NCBI GenBank assembly: GCA_013115125.1
Contig: JABANN010000340.1
Span: 1-37,399, forward strand
Source of the DNA: Perkinsus olseni
Lineage: Eukaryota; Perkinsozoa; Perkinsida
Direction of reading: 5' to 3'
Length of the DNA stretch: 37,399 nt
Shown: piece by piece, positions 11,132 to 21,368 of the stretch
Numbering within the stretch: the stretch's first letter is position 1
Layout: each line of letters begins with the position of its first letter
Program-made: the position numbers and the translations under genes
Notes under the pieces: model-generated
Told to the model about the DNA's origin: nothing
Databases searched by the model: none
The model's input: only the letters and a program-made list of their open reading frames with translations

Positions 11132-13155
11132 ATGGCGAACGAGTTCACCCTCAAACGTCTACCTAACTACTCCGGCCCTCAAGGACCTTTGCTCGTCATA
11201 GTCCTTGATGGGTTCGGAATTGGCCATAAGAACGACAGCGACTGCGTCTATTTGGCAGACCCGGCGTACATGCTGGGGCTTCGTCATAGTGTGAGTGCAT
11301 AACCCGCTCGAGCAGCTCCTTGAGAGAAGGGTGATAAAATCTGGAATTCTCATGTCGTCCGATATGATGTCACGATGTGGCTAGTCTTTACTTGTAGGCT
11401 TACGACAAGCATCTCTACTGCACCCTGAAGGCGCACGGCATGGCGGTTGGCCTTCCGACGGATGACGACATGGGGAACTCAGAAGTCGGCCACAATGCTC
11501 TGGGATGTGGGGAGCTGGTGGCACAAGGTGAGCCTCCTGCTCCTGTGGAAGTCGAGGAAGTCATGGATATCAGGTGCGAAGCTGGTGAATCAGTCCATTC
11601 AGGATGGCTCTCTGTTCAAGTCTAAGAACTTCACCAACATCGTTGATGAGCTCAAGGACGGCACTGGACGTACTCTTCACATGTTCGGTCTTCTCTCTGA
11701 CGGCAACATCCACTCCCACATCGCTCACGTGGAGAAAGTCCTGAAAGGAGTGGCCAAGGAGGGTTGCACCGATGTTCGTCTTCACATCCTTACTGATGGC
11801 CGTGACGTTGGTTCAATGTCCGCGCTGGACTACGTTGAACGTCTCGAGAAGTGCCTCGCCGAGTGCGGTCCTAACTTCAAGATCGCCTCTGGTGGCGGAC
11901 GTATGCAGGTCACTATGGACCGTTACAACTCCGATTGGAACATCGTCAAGAGAGGTTATGATGCTATGTGCTTCGGTATCGTTGACCCTGCCATCAACCC
12001 CGAGTGCCAGAGAGGATGGGTAGGAATGTACAAGGACGCCACCACCGCCATAAAGGAAGTCCGCAAGATGTTCCCCGAGAAGACTGATCAGAACTACCCT
12101 CCCTTCGTCATTGTTGATGAGAACGGCAAGCCTGTCGGACCCGTTAAGGACGGCGATGTTGTCATCTGCTTCAACTTCCGTGGTGACCGTTCCATCCAGA
12201 TCAGTCGTGCCTTCACTGAGCCCAACTTTGACTCCTTCGATCGCCGTAAAGCGCCTAAGGTTGATTACTACGGTATGTTGATCTACGATAACGACCTTAT
12301 GATCCCCAAGCAGTCCTTGGTTCCAAACCCTGACATCTCACGCGTCCTCTCTGAGTATATGCTCACTCAGGGTATTAAGATGTACGCCTGCGCCGAGACT
12401 CACAAGTTCGGTCATGTCACCTTCTTCTGGAATGGCAATCGTTCGGGCTACCTCGACCCCAAGATGGAGCTTTACGAGGAAGTCACTTCTGAGCCTAACG
12501 ACGCAATACCTGACAACCCGGCCATGAAGGCTCGCGAGGTTACCGCAAAGGTTGTGTCTGCCATCGACAAAAATGAGTTCAAGTTCTACCGTGTTAACAT
12601 CGCCAACGGTGATATGGTCGGCCATACCGGTCTTATCCCCCAGACCATCGAGACCGTCCACGTCATCGATGAGTGCGTGAAGAAGATGGTTGAAGCCGTA
12701 AGTTCGGGTGGCCGCTGGTTGGACCTCATGAGAACTCGCGTCTCTGTATTGTACATGTCGGTACTGTATGTTGTCGTAGGTCACCGCTCGTAACGGCATC
12801 GTCGTGATCACCGCCGATCACGGTAACTGCGAGGAGATGATGGACAAGAAGGGCAACATCAAGACCAGCCATACTCTCAACGCCGTGCCGTTCCTCATCG
12901 TTGATCCTAACTGTGAGTCTGGGATGCTGTTGAAGACCATGACTTTTAGCACGTTTACTCATCTTGACGTTCCTCCGTGTCGACGTCGTTGCCTTTGCGT
13001 CAGGTAACGGGAAGTACATAGTCAACCCCACGCAGGACCCAGACATCGAGGAGCCAGTGGCTGGTCTGACGAACGTTGCCGCTTCCATCTGCAATCTTCT
13101 GGGCTACGAACCACCGCCGCATTACCGGAAGTCCCTCATCGAGTTCACTGCATAA
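11132..13155 (+). CDS. Cofactor-independent phosphoglycerate mutase, copy 2
   Basis: Tandem paralogue of the preceding gene, with exons 11132-11290, 11398-11527, 11574-12697, 12780-12912 and 13004-13155 (565 residues). Exons 1-4 have exactly the same lengths as in copy 1; the last is three bases shorter. Catalytic motifs are retained: [38 protein letters not shown] and [11 protein letters not shown]. The outer exons 1, 2 and 5 have diverged and lost part of the C-ending codon bias, while the middle of exon 3 is near identical to copy 1. That is the pattern expected from gene conversion. It is probably an active enzyme with its own expression level, and no catalytic residue is visibly missing. 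Confidence 0.96.
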
Positions 13156-13497
13156 CCATAAGGAGAGGTTTGAAGGCCTCATTTTTCTCCACCGAGACGA
13201 CGTTAGCGACCCGATTTCCCAGGCATCCTGTTCGTCCGCTGCCTTGCTGGACTGTAGTGGACGCGACCTCGCCTAAATGTGATTCTTTCGCATCAGTATC
13301 GTGAGGCTTCCTAACTGTGTTTGTTAACTCATTACGTAACTGCGTGGCGACGACTTCTCTCTGTATCGAGTAGTTTGATTATTATTTGACTGTATCGCCT
13401 TCAAGGCATTAATTTGAGTGAGTTTAGTTGTGTCAATTCGCTGGGAATAGCGACGAGGCTCTTCAGTGATTCTCTCCGTTTTCTCGTTGCATGATAG
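13156..13497. other. Spacer after mutase copy 2
   Basis: Intergenic stretch of 342 bp without a supported gene. The AT-rich part near 13370-13440 is likely untranslated or intergenic sequence. Confidence 0.4.
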
Positions 13498-13560
13498 ATG
13501 GGTCCTCGATGCAATCCGCATCTGGAATCGAGGGCTGCAATTCACGCTTCACGGGGTAGT

Positions 13561-15872
13561 ATGATCAATAGCATCATTGCTTGTCCGTGCCAGTTCGAGT
13601 GGCGTAGGTATGCATATGTCGCCATAAAGTTGGCCGCAGCAGCGGAGAAGCTCCAGCAGAGGGTATTCCTTCGCGAACTGTACCACCTGGCATTGCCAGA
13701 TCCCGAGCTAGTCAGTAAGTACCCTCCAATTGGTTGACGCAAAGAAGATGAGTTTTCTGGCGCACCTCGCTGTTCAGGTGAACTGGTGGATGCCGTATGG
13801 CGAGCCATTTGCGAGCCGGGTTTACGCATCGGGCTCGCTAGTTTAAGGAGCTGGTCGCGGACGCACTGTGTTCGGATGAACTCGGTACCAGAGCCCAGGC
13901 TGGGTTACTGAAGTTTGACTCAGCTCCAGCTCACCCTTCTCTGTAGTTGTTTCCACGCAGGTATCAGTGACGAGATCCAGGGAAGATCGTCTAGTTGAAC
14001 TTCTCTCGAGAGTCACTGCTCGCAGCGACCTGCAGGGTAGCATGCAGTCAGTGCTAAGGCGATGGAGGGAGATGAGCAGACGGGCCGAGGACGACAGATC
14101 CACTTTCTGCGGCGCCACGGACTCCTCTGGAGACGATACACGTAGGTTCAGCCAAGTGTATCACTCAATGATGTAGTCAACTGCGCCTTGAGTATGCTCT
14201 TTGAATATAGCTTTATAAGGCTCGGTCATCTCTGGTATGATATTGAGATCATTTGTATCTCTTTCTCAGCTACATTGAGTTGGAAAGATAACAACCGAGG
14301 GCAAGTCGCTGAAATGACGTGGATGCTCAGAGCATGGTTGACGATTGCAAAACAACGCCGTAGCTCAGCTAGGATTCTGTCTCGAATACTCGAGAACTCG
14401 GTAAGAGCTTCGACGATGCCGGCTCTAGGATAGCCCCGTTACGAAGGCTGTCCAGTGTGTCCCCTGCAGGTTCGGCGACAACTACTTGGCGGTTGGGCTC
14501 GTCTTCGCAAGCATGTGCTCAGTCCTTTGGATCAGGCTGGTGCTATTCGGGTGAGTTTGATCGCTGCCATCAACGGGTTCTCGTCCGGCTCAAGTGCACC
14601 GAATCTACAGGCCTCCTACGGCACCGTTGCTCGAGTCATTGCCGCCTGTCGTCGATATGCAAGTAAAACTGGCGCCTGTAGATCGACAGAACCCATGGTA
14701 ATGAGAAATTTGAGGCATTATTTGCGTCCTATCTTTTGGCCTGATTCGTAGTCTGTTAATTATCACTGCAGATGCTCCATGCTGTGTTGATCGAGCTCTC
14801 ACGGAAAGCGCTCAAGGTTGGATGGAGAGCTATGTGCATTCCCAAGAGGGATTGGGTCGCCAGGCGCCTTTTGTTGCGCGTCATAGGTAGTCTCTGAAAT
14901 TTTGAGATAGTTCTCGCGGTGTCTCTTCTTATCGCTCTGTCCTCCCATGGCCGGCGCCTCTGGGCCTTCGGCATCTCTTTCTACGATGAGGATACCTTCA
15001 GGTCAATGGAAGTCAGTATGTAGCGACCGTCGGGTGGCTGTGCGGCGAATGGCTCGTGTCATGAGCCATGTCACTGGTTGGGCATGGCGATGGGCCTTTA
15101 TGAGAATGGTCAGCCATAGGAGTAGCAACAGTGTGAGGTTGTTTCCGTCGATGAGCCCTTGTCAGCAGAAAGCGTTGCGCCTGGGTACGATCGGCTATCA
15201 GCAGCTACGCTGCTTGTCCGTGCTGTCGTCCGAGTGTCCCGAAGACTCATGGTCTGTGCACTATCAGCTCTCGGGCAGAATCATCCTGGAGAGCTGGCGT
15301 ATGACTATAGTAAATGCCTGGCTTTGACGGCAACTCTGAGGAGGCCCATCCTGAGAAAGGTATGCCGGGTGATCGCAAGAACCTCCCCATGTCTGCTCTT
15401 GATTCAACTAATCATGTCATGCTTGGCCCTCGGAGGGCCGAGCGGGAGGGCCGCCCTCCCAGAATCTTTTGGTTCAATCGTTGATAGCCTAACACTGATA
15501 ATTGTAGTCCTTTGCTGAGGCTTATTTGGCGATGCTCTCACAATCAGGTTGCCTCGGCTGTAAGGCTGCTGACCCGCCCTCCCGCTACTCGGAGTAAATC
15601 TTCGTCGGTGGCTCGAAATAAGAGACCGACACTGACAGTCGAGCATGGGAGCAAATTCAGAGTGAGCTGGAGGCCTCATCTTGAGCCTCATCTTCGTCTA
15701 TCAGGGTGTCGGTTATGCATTGTGTACAGTAGCTGTTTATGGTCATCTCTTGCAGGATCAGAGTGCAGCCGCTGTAGAGGCCCTATCTCGGGGTATATTG
15801 GTTGCGAAGTTCCACCAGAAGAATGGCCGGCGCGTCTCTCGTGTGCTGAGGATCGTCAAGAGCTCTCAGTAA
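13561..15872 (+). CDS. Unrecognised multi-exon Trp/Arg-rich helical protein
   Basis: I do not recognise the family. Several plus-strand stretches show coding style and are bounded by GT and AG. They include CQFEWRRYAYVAIKLAAAAE (start ATG at 13561, or 13498 in the same frame), QSVLRRWREMSRRAEDDRS, MLRAWLTIAKQRRSSARILS joined to VRRQLLGGWARLRKHVL across 14401-14469, SRKALKVGWRAMCIPKRDWV, and EALSRGILVAKFHQKNGRRV, ending at TAA 15872. The recurring pattern is a Trp flanked by hydrophobic and Arg residues every 30 or so residues in predicted helix. This recalls Sfi1-type centrin-binding repeats, but that is only a resemblance. Exon joins are incomplete and the 3' limit is uncertain. Confidence 0.42.
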
Positions 15873-17063
15873 GACGGCGTTGGGTCGCCCATATATTCAT
15901 TTCATTTGATCAGGAATGCGACGCTATGTTGGTGTGGAGGAGGACCGACGTCGTCCGGATCTTTGCTGCCAGGGCACTCTAGCGAAGCTCCTCTGAGAGA
16001 CTTTGTTGCTTGGATCCATGCATATGATGACAGTTGGAGTAGTCGTGGAGGTCCTAATGGTGCTAGATGGTACTGATCGGTGTTCCCTCAGGCCTGCAGC
16101 CGACTGACGATGCTGCTCTGGGTTTAATCATCGTGTTCAAGTCTCGACGGCTGAGTATATGCCTTTCGTCACTGCGGGACCTCCTCATTGTCACTACTGC
16201 ATTGGACAGGTTCTCGCAAACGAAGTCGTCCTCTCTTGGTAAGACCCCACATCACAGCACCTAGTGGGCTTCTGTTCCGAACAGACTGTGCATCATCACC
16301 ATGCTACTTTTGTCAGGTGGGCGCCTGCCTCTGATTATCTCCTTTATCAATAGAAGGCTGGCCAAGCAAGGGATATCCTTCAATAAGGCTCTTCTCACTG
16401 CCGTCTACACGTCAATTGATGAAGTAGAAGAGATGGCTGATTAGCTATGCTAACATGGCTAACATGCGGTTGTGTGCCCTCCAATAGGGTCGTGTTTAGT
16501 GCTGTTAATTTGAGACATGTGGCCCGGGCCACAGAGCGTCTGAGACGTCCTTTTTGAGGCTGGTGGAGATTGCTTCTCAGGTGTATGTAGTAGGACCATG
16601 CCTGGTCTTGTTGCTAAGGCTAACGAGAGTAGGCTCCTCGAAGTTAGAGCCCCCTTGAATCCTGTGATGTTTTTTGTCCCCATCGCCTCGAGAAATCCTG
16701 CTCGGACCGCCGCCCCCACTTGTCGCAACGCTGTGGTCACGTCTAGCGGCAAGAGTCCATGCTCTGATGCCGGATCGACCTCGACTGGGGCCGGCGGTTG
16801 CAGCGATGACGATGCTACTGCCGGTATCATTACTAGTGGTGGTCTGCATCCCCAAATTGAAGGCCCCGAGTATGTCTGTGCCGCATTCTCTTGGGACTCA
16901 CCCAAGACAATTCATGCGTGAGTGGGAAGAGGGCGTCATTATCGATATCCTAGTACCCACGCTTTCAGTAGATTGTGTGGGAGGGTTCGTCATTTCTACG
17001 AATCATCAGTGACTATCCTCGATACCATCGTGAATAATGGTCGGGGAGGTGTCTCGTGTGTTT
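15873..17063. other. Unassigned stretch with possible exons
   Basis: No gene can be supported firmly. The plus frame 16598-16921 has 107 codons and is Ser/Gly/Asp-rich. It ends with LHPQIEGPEYVCAAFSWDSP, which weakly recalls the exon preceding the shared domain in the gene at 20034-21098. It may therefore belong to the gene ending at 17584. Otherwise I see nothing certain. Confidence 0.3.
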
Positions 17064-17584
17064 CAGTAATTGTCACTTCTATCCGCTTGTGATCTTCGCT
17101 TCTTCAGGGCTCCGTCTTTTGGCTCGAATGCCCACCCGGGTGGAGCTCCTCTGTGCTCTGATTCCCACACTCTCCATATGAGAGAGGTGGAGACACCAAG
17201 TCCGAGGCTTCTGCATGCTGACAGCTTACTAAGCATGATACAGGGTGCTTGGATACACATACGGGAACCAAAGATGTAAATATCCGCGCCGTCCTCCTCT
17301 TTCGATCTGCCTTTGGTTTTCCTTGTCTCAGACTTTATGAAATAGACGGGTCAGAGGTTCGCATAAGACGAGTAGATATGGACTACGGTATTATGGACAG
17401 CCATACGCTGTGTGTGTGCAACGACAATGTATATTGGAGTAATCGCCTCGTCTATGTCTGCATTCTGTATAGTCGCAATGCTATGGTCTGGAAGCGGATC
17501 TCGAAGTCCAACACTAGGGCCGTTGCCTGCTGCAACAGCAGCAGCGATCAGTCGTCATGTTATTGGATCCGAATGGTTCAGTAG
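17064..17584 (+). CDS. Novel-domain family protein, copy 1 (3' exons)
   Basis: Two exons joined across a 56-bp intron (17276-17331) give MIQGAWIHIREPK followed by ILYEIDGSEVRIRR, DNVYWSNRLVYV, NAMVWKR and a terminal CYWIRMVQ at the stop 17584. This matches, in order, the C-terminal domain of the two genes downstream: G-x-W, then YEI-x-G-x-x-V, IYW, N-x-x-x-W and W-x-R just before the stop. The sequence is the most diverged of the three. The conserved double-Gly near the end is replaced by a Cys/Ser-rich insertion. Upstream exons are not resolved; the interval given starts where the frame feeding the first exon opens. Confidence 0.55.
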
Positions 17585-18846
17585 GATCTCCAAAAGCAGC
17601 ATTCCCCTTCATCATCCAATCGTCGATGCCGCTGGTCCTGGCCCTATGTGGCCTTCGTGCATGGGCTGATTCGCTTATATCGATTTACTATCATCTTCAT
17701 TATCTCAGTGAGACTCCTGCTACTGCCGCTACTACTGCTATCACCATCCATACCTTCACGAAGGCTCGCTCCATTGAGACTATTCATTTTACCATTGCGC
17801 CACTGGTCGTGGCACGCTACATTCCTCTTGCCAAATGCTAGCTTATCATCGCAATGCTCACTAAAATCCTTGGTAATTGGGAACTTCCCTCGACTTCCCG
17901 CTCCCGCTTCCCTCCGTAGACTGCATCAATCGACAGTTCGGCATCACCTCGTTGAGCTCTGCACATCCATGGTCGCTCTCTGTGGTCCTTGTCTGGCGTA
18001 GTCCCAGACTTCGGCATTAGTCTCATCCTCTGTCTTTGGATACGCAAGAGGCTTGTGGCGGTGGAAGTTGTTTGGAGGTCGTTGCTTGACTTGTCTTGTT
18101 ACTATGGCTGCTGTCAACTACCACTACCCTTGCTGCCGACCCACTTACTCGAGTAGGATGGGTTGCCGTATCTTATATCATAATTCCGCACGTCGTGAAG
18201 AAGCCCTCTTCCGTCACATAGAAGGTGCATCCAACAACTCGCTACTACTACTCGATACTTGAACTATATAAGAGGATAATTAGTGATAAGTAACCACCAC
18301 CCATCACGTTATTAGTCGTGGTAGGCGGCGGCGCATGAATGTCACCATCATGCTGCTACGTGTCTTTTGACTTGAGTGAACAATTCGATCGTCGAGGGTC
18401 GCTGGTAAGTACGAGCCTTAGCTCTTGTTTTTTTTGTAATGAACCCCTTCGACACTCCGCCAGGACTGGAAACGTTGGGTTTATCCAACGGTTTAGGGTC
18501 CCGCGACTGTCCGCTGGCGAGGGACGTCGACTCTGCGTGAGAGTTCACTTGTCCAGACTTCGTGGTTCCCGATTCCCCCTGCTATCCCTGCTCGGTTTTG
18601 ATGCTGTTGTTCGTTGCAGAGTTCGATTGTTATTTGCGTCTTTCAGCGTCAAGCCTATCTCTGAGCTCAACCGCTATGCTTGCCCTTTCGTGCCGTCGAC
18701 AGAGACCGACAACCAACAGAAAGAGAACGGTGTGGCGCAGGAGGTCTGACATCATTCCCGTCCATGACGCTCCAACTAGAAAGGGTCGTCTAGTCCGCCG
18801 ATCTGCGTATTCTTCTCAGTTCGTCGGCTGATACTGGGAATCTCAG
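17585..18846. other. Unassigned stretch, possibly 5' exons of the next gene
   Basis: Plus frames 17557-17841 and 18339-18749 are open, and the second contains a stretch of coding style (STETDNQQKENGVAQE) followed by a possible GT donor. No homology or clear join was found, so no gene is called. Confidence 0.3.
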
Positions 18847-19643
18847 GTTCAGCAGGCCAGCCAATCGGTAGGAGAAACCTTTCATTACGAGTCGTGCTCC
18901 TTGCATTTCACCGCCGTGGATAGAGGCAGCGATGGAGAGGACGAGGCGATGGATATGATTGCCGTTTATCAGCCTACGGACCATATTTTACAGGTTTGTT
19001 TGGCGATGACTCCCACCATGGTCTTCAGCAATTTTTCTTCTCAGAGCTGCGTGACGGCTGGCCGTTGTTGCATTCCTTGGCATGCGAAGTCGCCACACAT
19101 TCACATGGTGCCCATGCTCTATAACGCTCCTGCTGCAGCGATTTCTGATGCCGTGCCCGACGGAGATAATGAACTCGAGAATCCCTCACAGAGCGGTGGG
19201 AGAAAAGACGTAATTCCAACTGCTCCGACTTCTGAGTGACGCAGGTTTTGGTGTTTCAGGACTCGAGTGCTTCCGAAGGTGACAACTGCCAGCCCTTGTC
19301 GGCCAAAAAGATGCTAAGGATCATGTCTGGGCGGTGGTACTGTCCTACGGAAGCTCGAGGATTCGAATATGAAATCAGAGGCTCGAGCGTTACCAAGAGC
19401 GAGAGGCGGGAAAAGGATAAGTCGGAGTTCTCTCCCCTTTGGAAGAAGCGGCTGGTGATCAAGAAGGGAGCTATCTATTGGAGCTCATCGCTCAATTACG
19501 TCCTCTCGAAGACCAAGTTCACTCGCAATGAGATCAACTGGGAGTCCACTACCGGGAAGATGGGTTGGACCTGGCTCCGCGTGCCCTACAGCAGCGAGAG
19601 CGACGCCCACAGTACTTACGGTTCTGAGGAGTCCTCCCATTAG
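18847..19643 (+). CDS. Novel-domain family protein, copy 2 (5' end unresolved)
   Basis: Three in-frame exons are supported: up to 18993, 19045-19209 and 19260-19643, with introns of 51 and 50 bp. The middle exon starts SCVTAGRCCIPWHAKSPHIH and continues to LYNAP. It aligns with the fourth exon of the next gene, including both intron positions. The last exon holds the shared domain: IMSGRWYCPTEARGFEYEI, LWKKRLVIKKGAIYW, YVLSKTKF, NEINWESTTGK, GWTWLRV. The N-terminal part is acidic (GSDGEDEAMD). No signal peptide or membrane span is seen. Function is unknown. The start codon may lie further upstream near 18.3-18.7 kb. Confidence 0.7.
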
Positions 19644-20033
19644 CCTGACACGCTGCATGCGCTTTCCTCCATGCTCGCAGAGCGGCTCACATTGTGGGCG
19701 TTTCCATCGCTAAGTTTGCAGCTGAGTTTTGTGGCTCCGGCGTTGTTGTATCCACCTTTCGGGATCGCCGCTTCAGCTCATTCCCGGCTGATTCATTTAT
19801 CTCCTTCTGTCACCATGTGGCATGTTGTTCGCAGAGGCCGCGGAAACGACAGAAGTGCTGCGGCTACTCGCAGGGCCCCTAAGGCCTTTGCTCCCAAGTT
19901 CGAAGCCACTCGGAAGTAAGTGCAATCATCGCTGAAAGTTGTTGCGGACTGATCCACTAGCCAGCTCGCCAAGCCTTTGCTACCGCACCGATGCTATCGA
20001 GCTTTCTTCAGTACTGACAGGCGCTGGTGCGAC
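19644..20033. other. Spacer between novel-family copies 2 and 3
   Basis: Intergenic stretch of 390 bp. Open frames cross it but show no family motif. The promoter of the downstream gene should lie here. Confidence 0.4.
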
Positions 20034-21098
20034 ATGGAGAGCAGTGATGAAGATGATGACTGCAGCGTGGAGCAGGACGACGTCTGGGCGAGGTCCTCGG
20101 TATCTGACGCTCCCTCACCTCGGAGGTGAATCAGAGTCGACGGGTATTTCGAGTTGTCACGTATGGCGGTCGCTGTTTCTCAGTGATATCGAAAATGTGG
20201 CTCCGAACCGCGACATCTGCGAGGCTGATGACGCGGCGTCTAGATCTGCCGCAACGGCAGAGCCGGGAACTCCGAGTTGGAAGAAACCGCGAGGCGATGA
20301 CAAAACACGCGTAGCATTTTACTCGGTCGGTTGAATTGCCTTGTGTGCTTTGACTTAGCCCCATGCTGCATCACTATCATCCGGATCTACTAGCACTGCA
20401 GAACCGACTCCCGTACCTGTGCCGTCTTACCCACCGCCGGCGCCATCCTATCCTCCACCCGGCATCTATCACGACCCTCCTCGATACGCTGCTACAGTGG
20501 AGGGCATGATCCCTGTATTCCACCCCAGCGGCCCCTTCCCTGAAGTGAGTGAGACGATGAGGGGACTGTGGTCGTATTACATGTTCTGTAGTGCGTCGTG
20601 CAAGGAGGAGCCTGTCCAATACCGTGGCACCCCAAAGAGCCCCACGTTCACGTCATGCACGTCCTGTTCAACGCCCCCGATAACAGCGCTAATGCGACCA
20701 ATGAGGCGGACGCGGATGCCGAAAGAGGAAGGCCCATCCAGGTGATAGAGCATGGCACTGGTCGTCTCTACTGGCCACTTTTCTTTCAGTGGGAGAGTGC
20801 CAAAGAAGTTCTCGAGGCCGTCAAGGGCCGGTGGTTCTGCTCCAGCGAAGGGCCTGGCATGGTGTACGATATCAACGCGAAGAGAAAGCGTGTTGCCAAG
20901 CTATGGATTGATGAGGATGGGGATGCTGTCTCTCGGATATGGGAGAAGAACCTGGTCATTGACTCACAGGACATCTACTGGGGCAATTCTCGAAGTTATT
21001 TTTTGTCCAAGCAACATATGTACGAGAATGAATTGAAGTGGGAGTCAACACGGGGCGGCAGAGGCTGGCGTTGGCAGCGGGGACGGCCCTCAGAGTGA
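20034..21098 (+). CDS. Novel-domain family protein, copy 3 (complete, 287 aa)
   Basis: Exons 20034-20125, 20184-20310, 20359-20544, 20592-20741 and 20790-21098 sum to 864 nt with no frame break; the introns are 58, 48, 47 and 48 bp. The protein starts MESSDEDDDCSVEQDD (acidic). It then has a Pro/Tyr-rich tract at about residues 90-115 (PSYPPPAPSYPPPGIYHDPP), a Cys/His module at 136-163 (CVVQGGACPIPWHPKEPHVH then LFNAP) and the C-terminal domain at about 195-283 (VKGRWFCSSEGPGMVYDI, LVIDSQDIYWGNS, NELKWESTRGG, GWRWQR). The last domain looks all-beta and rich in Trp. I do not know a named family. It faintly recalls short Trp-rich repeats, ending W-x-W-x-R, that occur in dinoflagellate proteins. 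Confidence 0.8.
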
Positions 21099-21368
21099 GC
21101 GAACTGTGAGTTTCCTCATCGTTTTCGCCATCATTTGCCATAGCGAACGGTTACTTACTACCAACATTCATCGGTATAGCGAGTAGTTTTGATGTTACTT
21201 CACCATGCGTGATGGCCGTAGTGCATGTGCCGAGGCGTCGTGGAGCCTGTGTATTGTGAGTATGCTTTTCCATTGCGTCACTGGAAGTATTCAGTCCCCT
21301 ATCAATTCACCTGAGCCTTTGTCTACGTCGTTCTCATCGCTGGAGGTTGCCACCTCAGTTTGTTTCCA

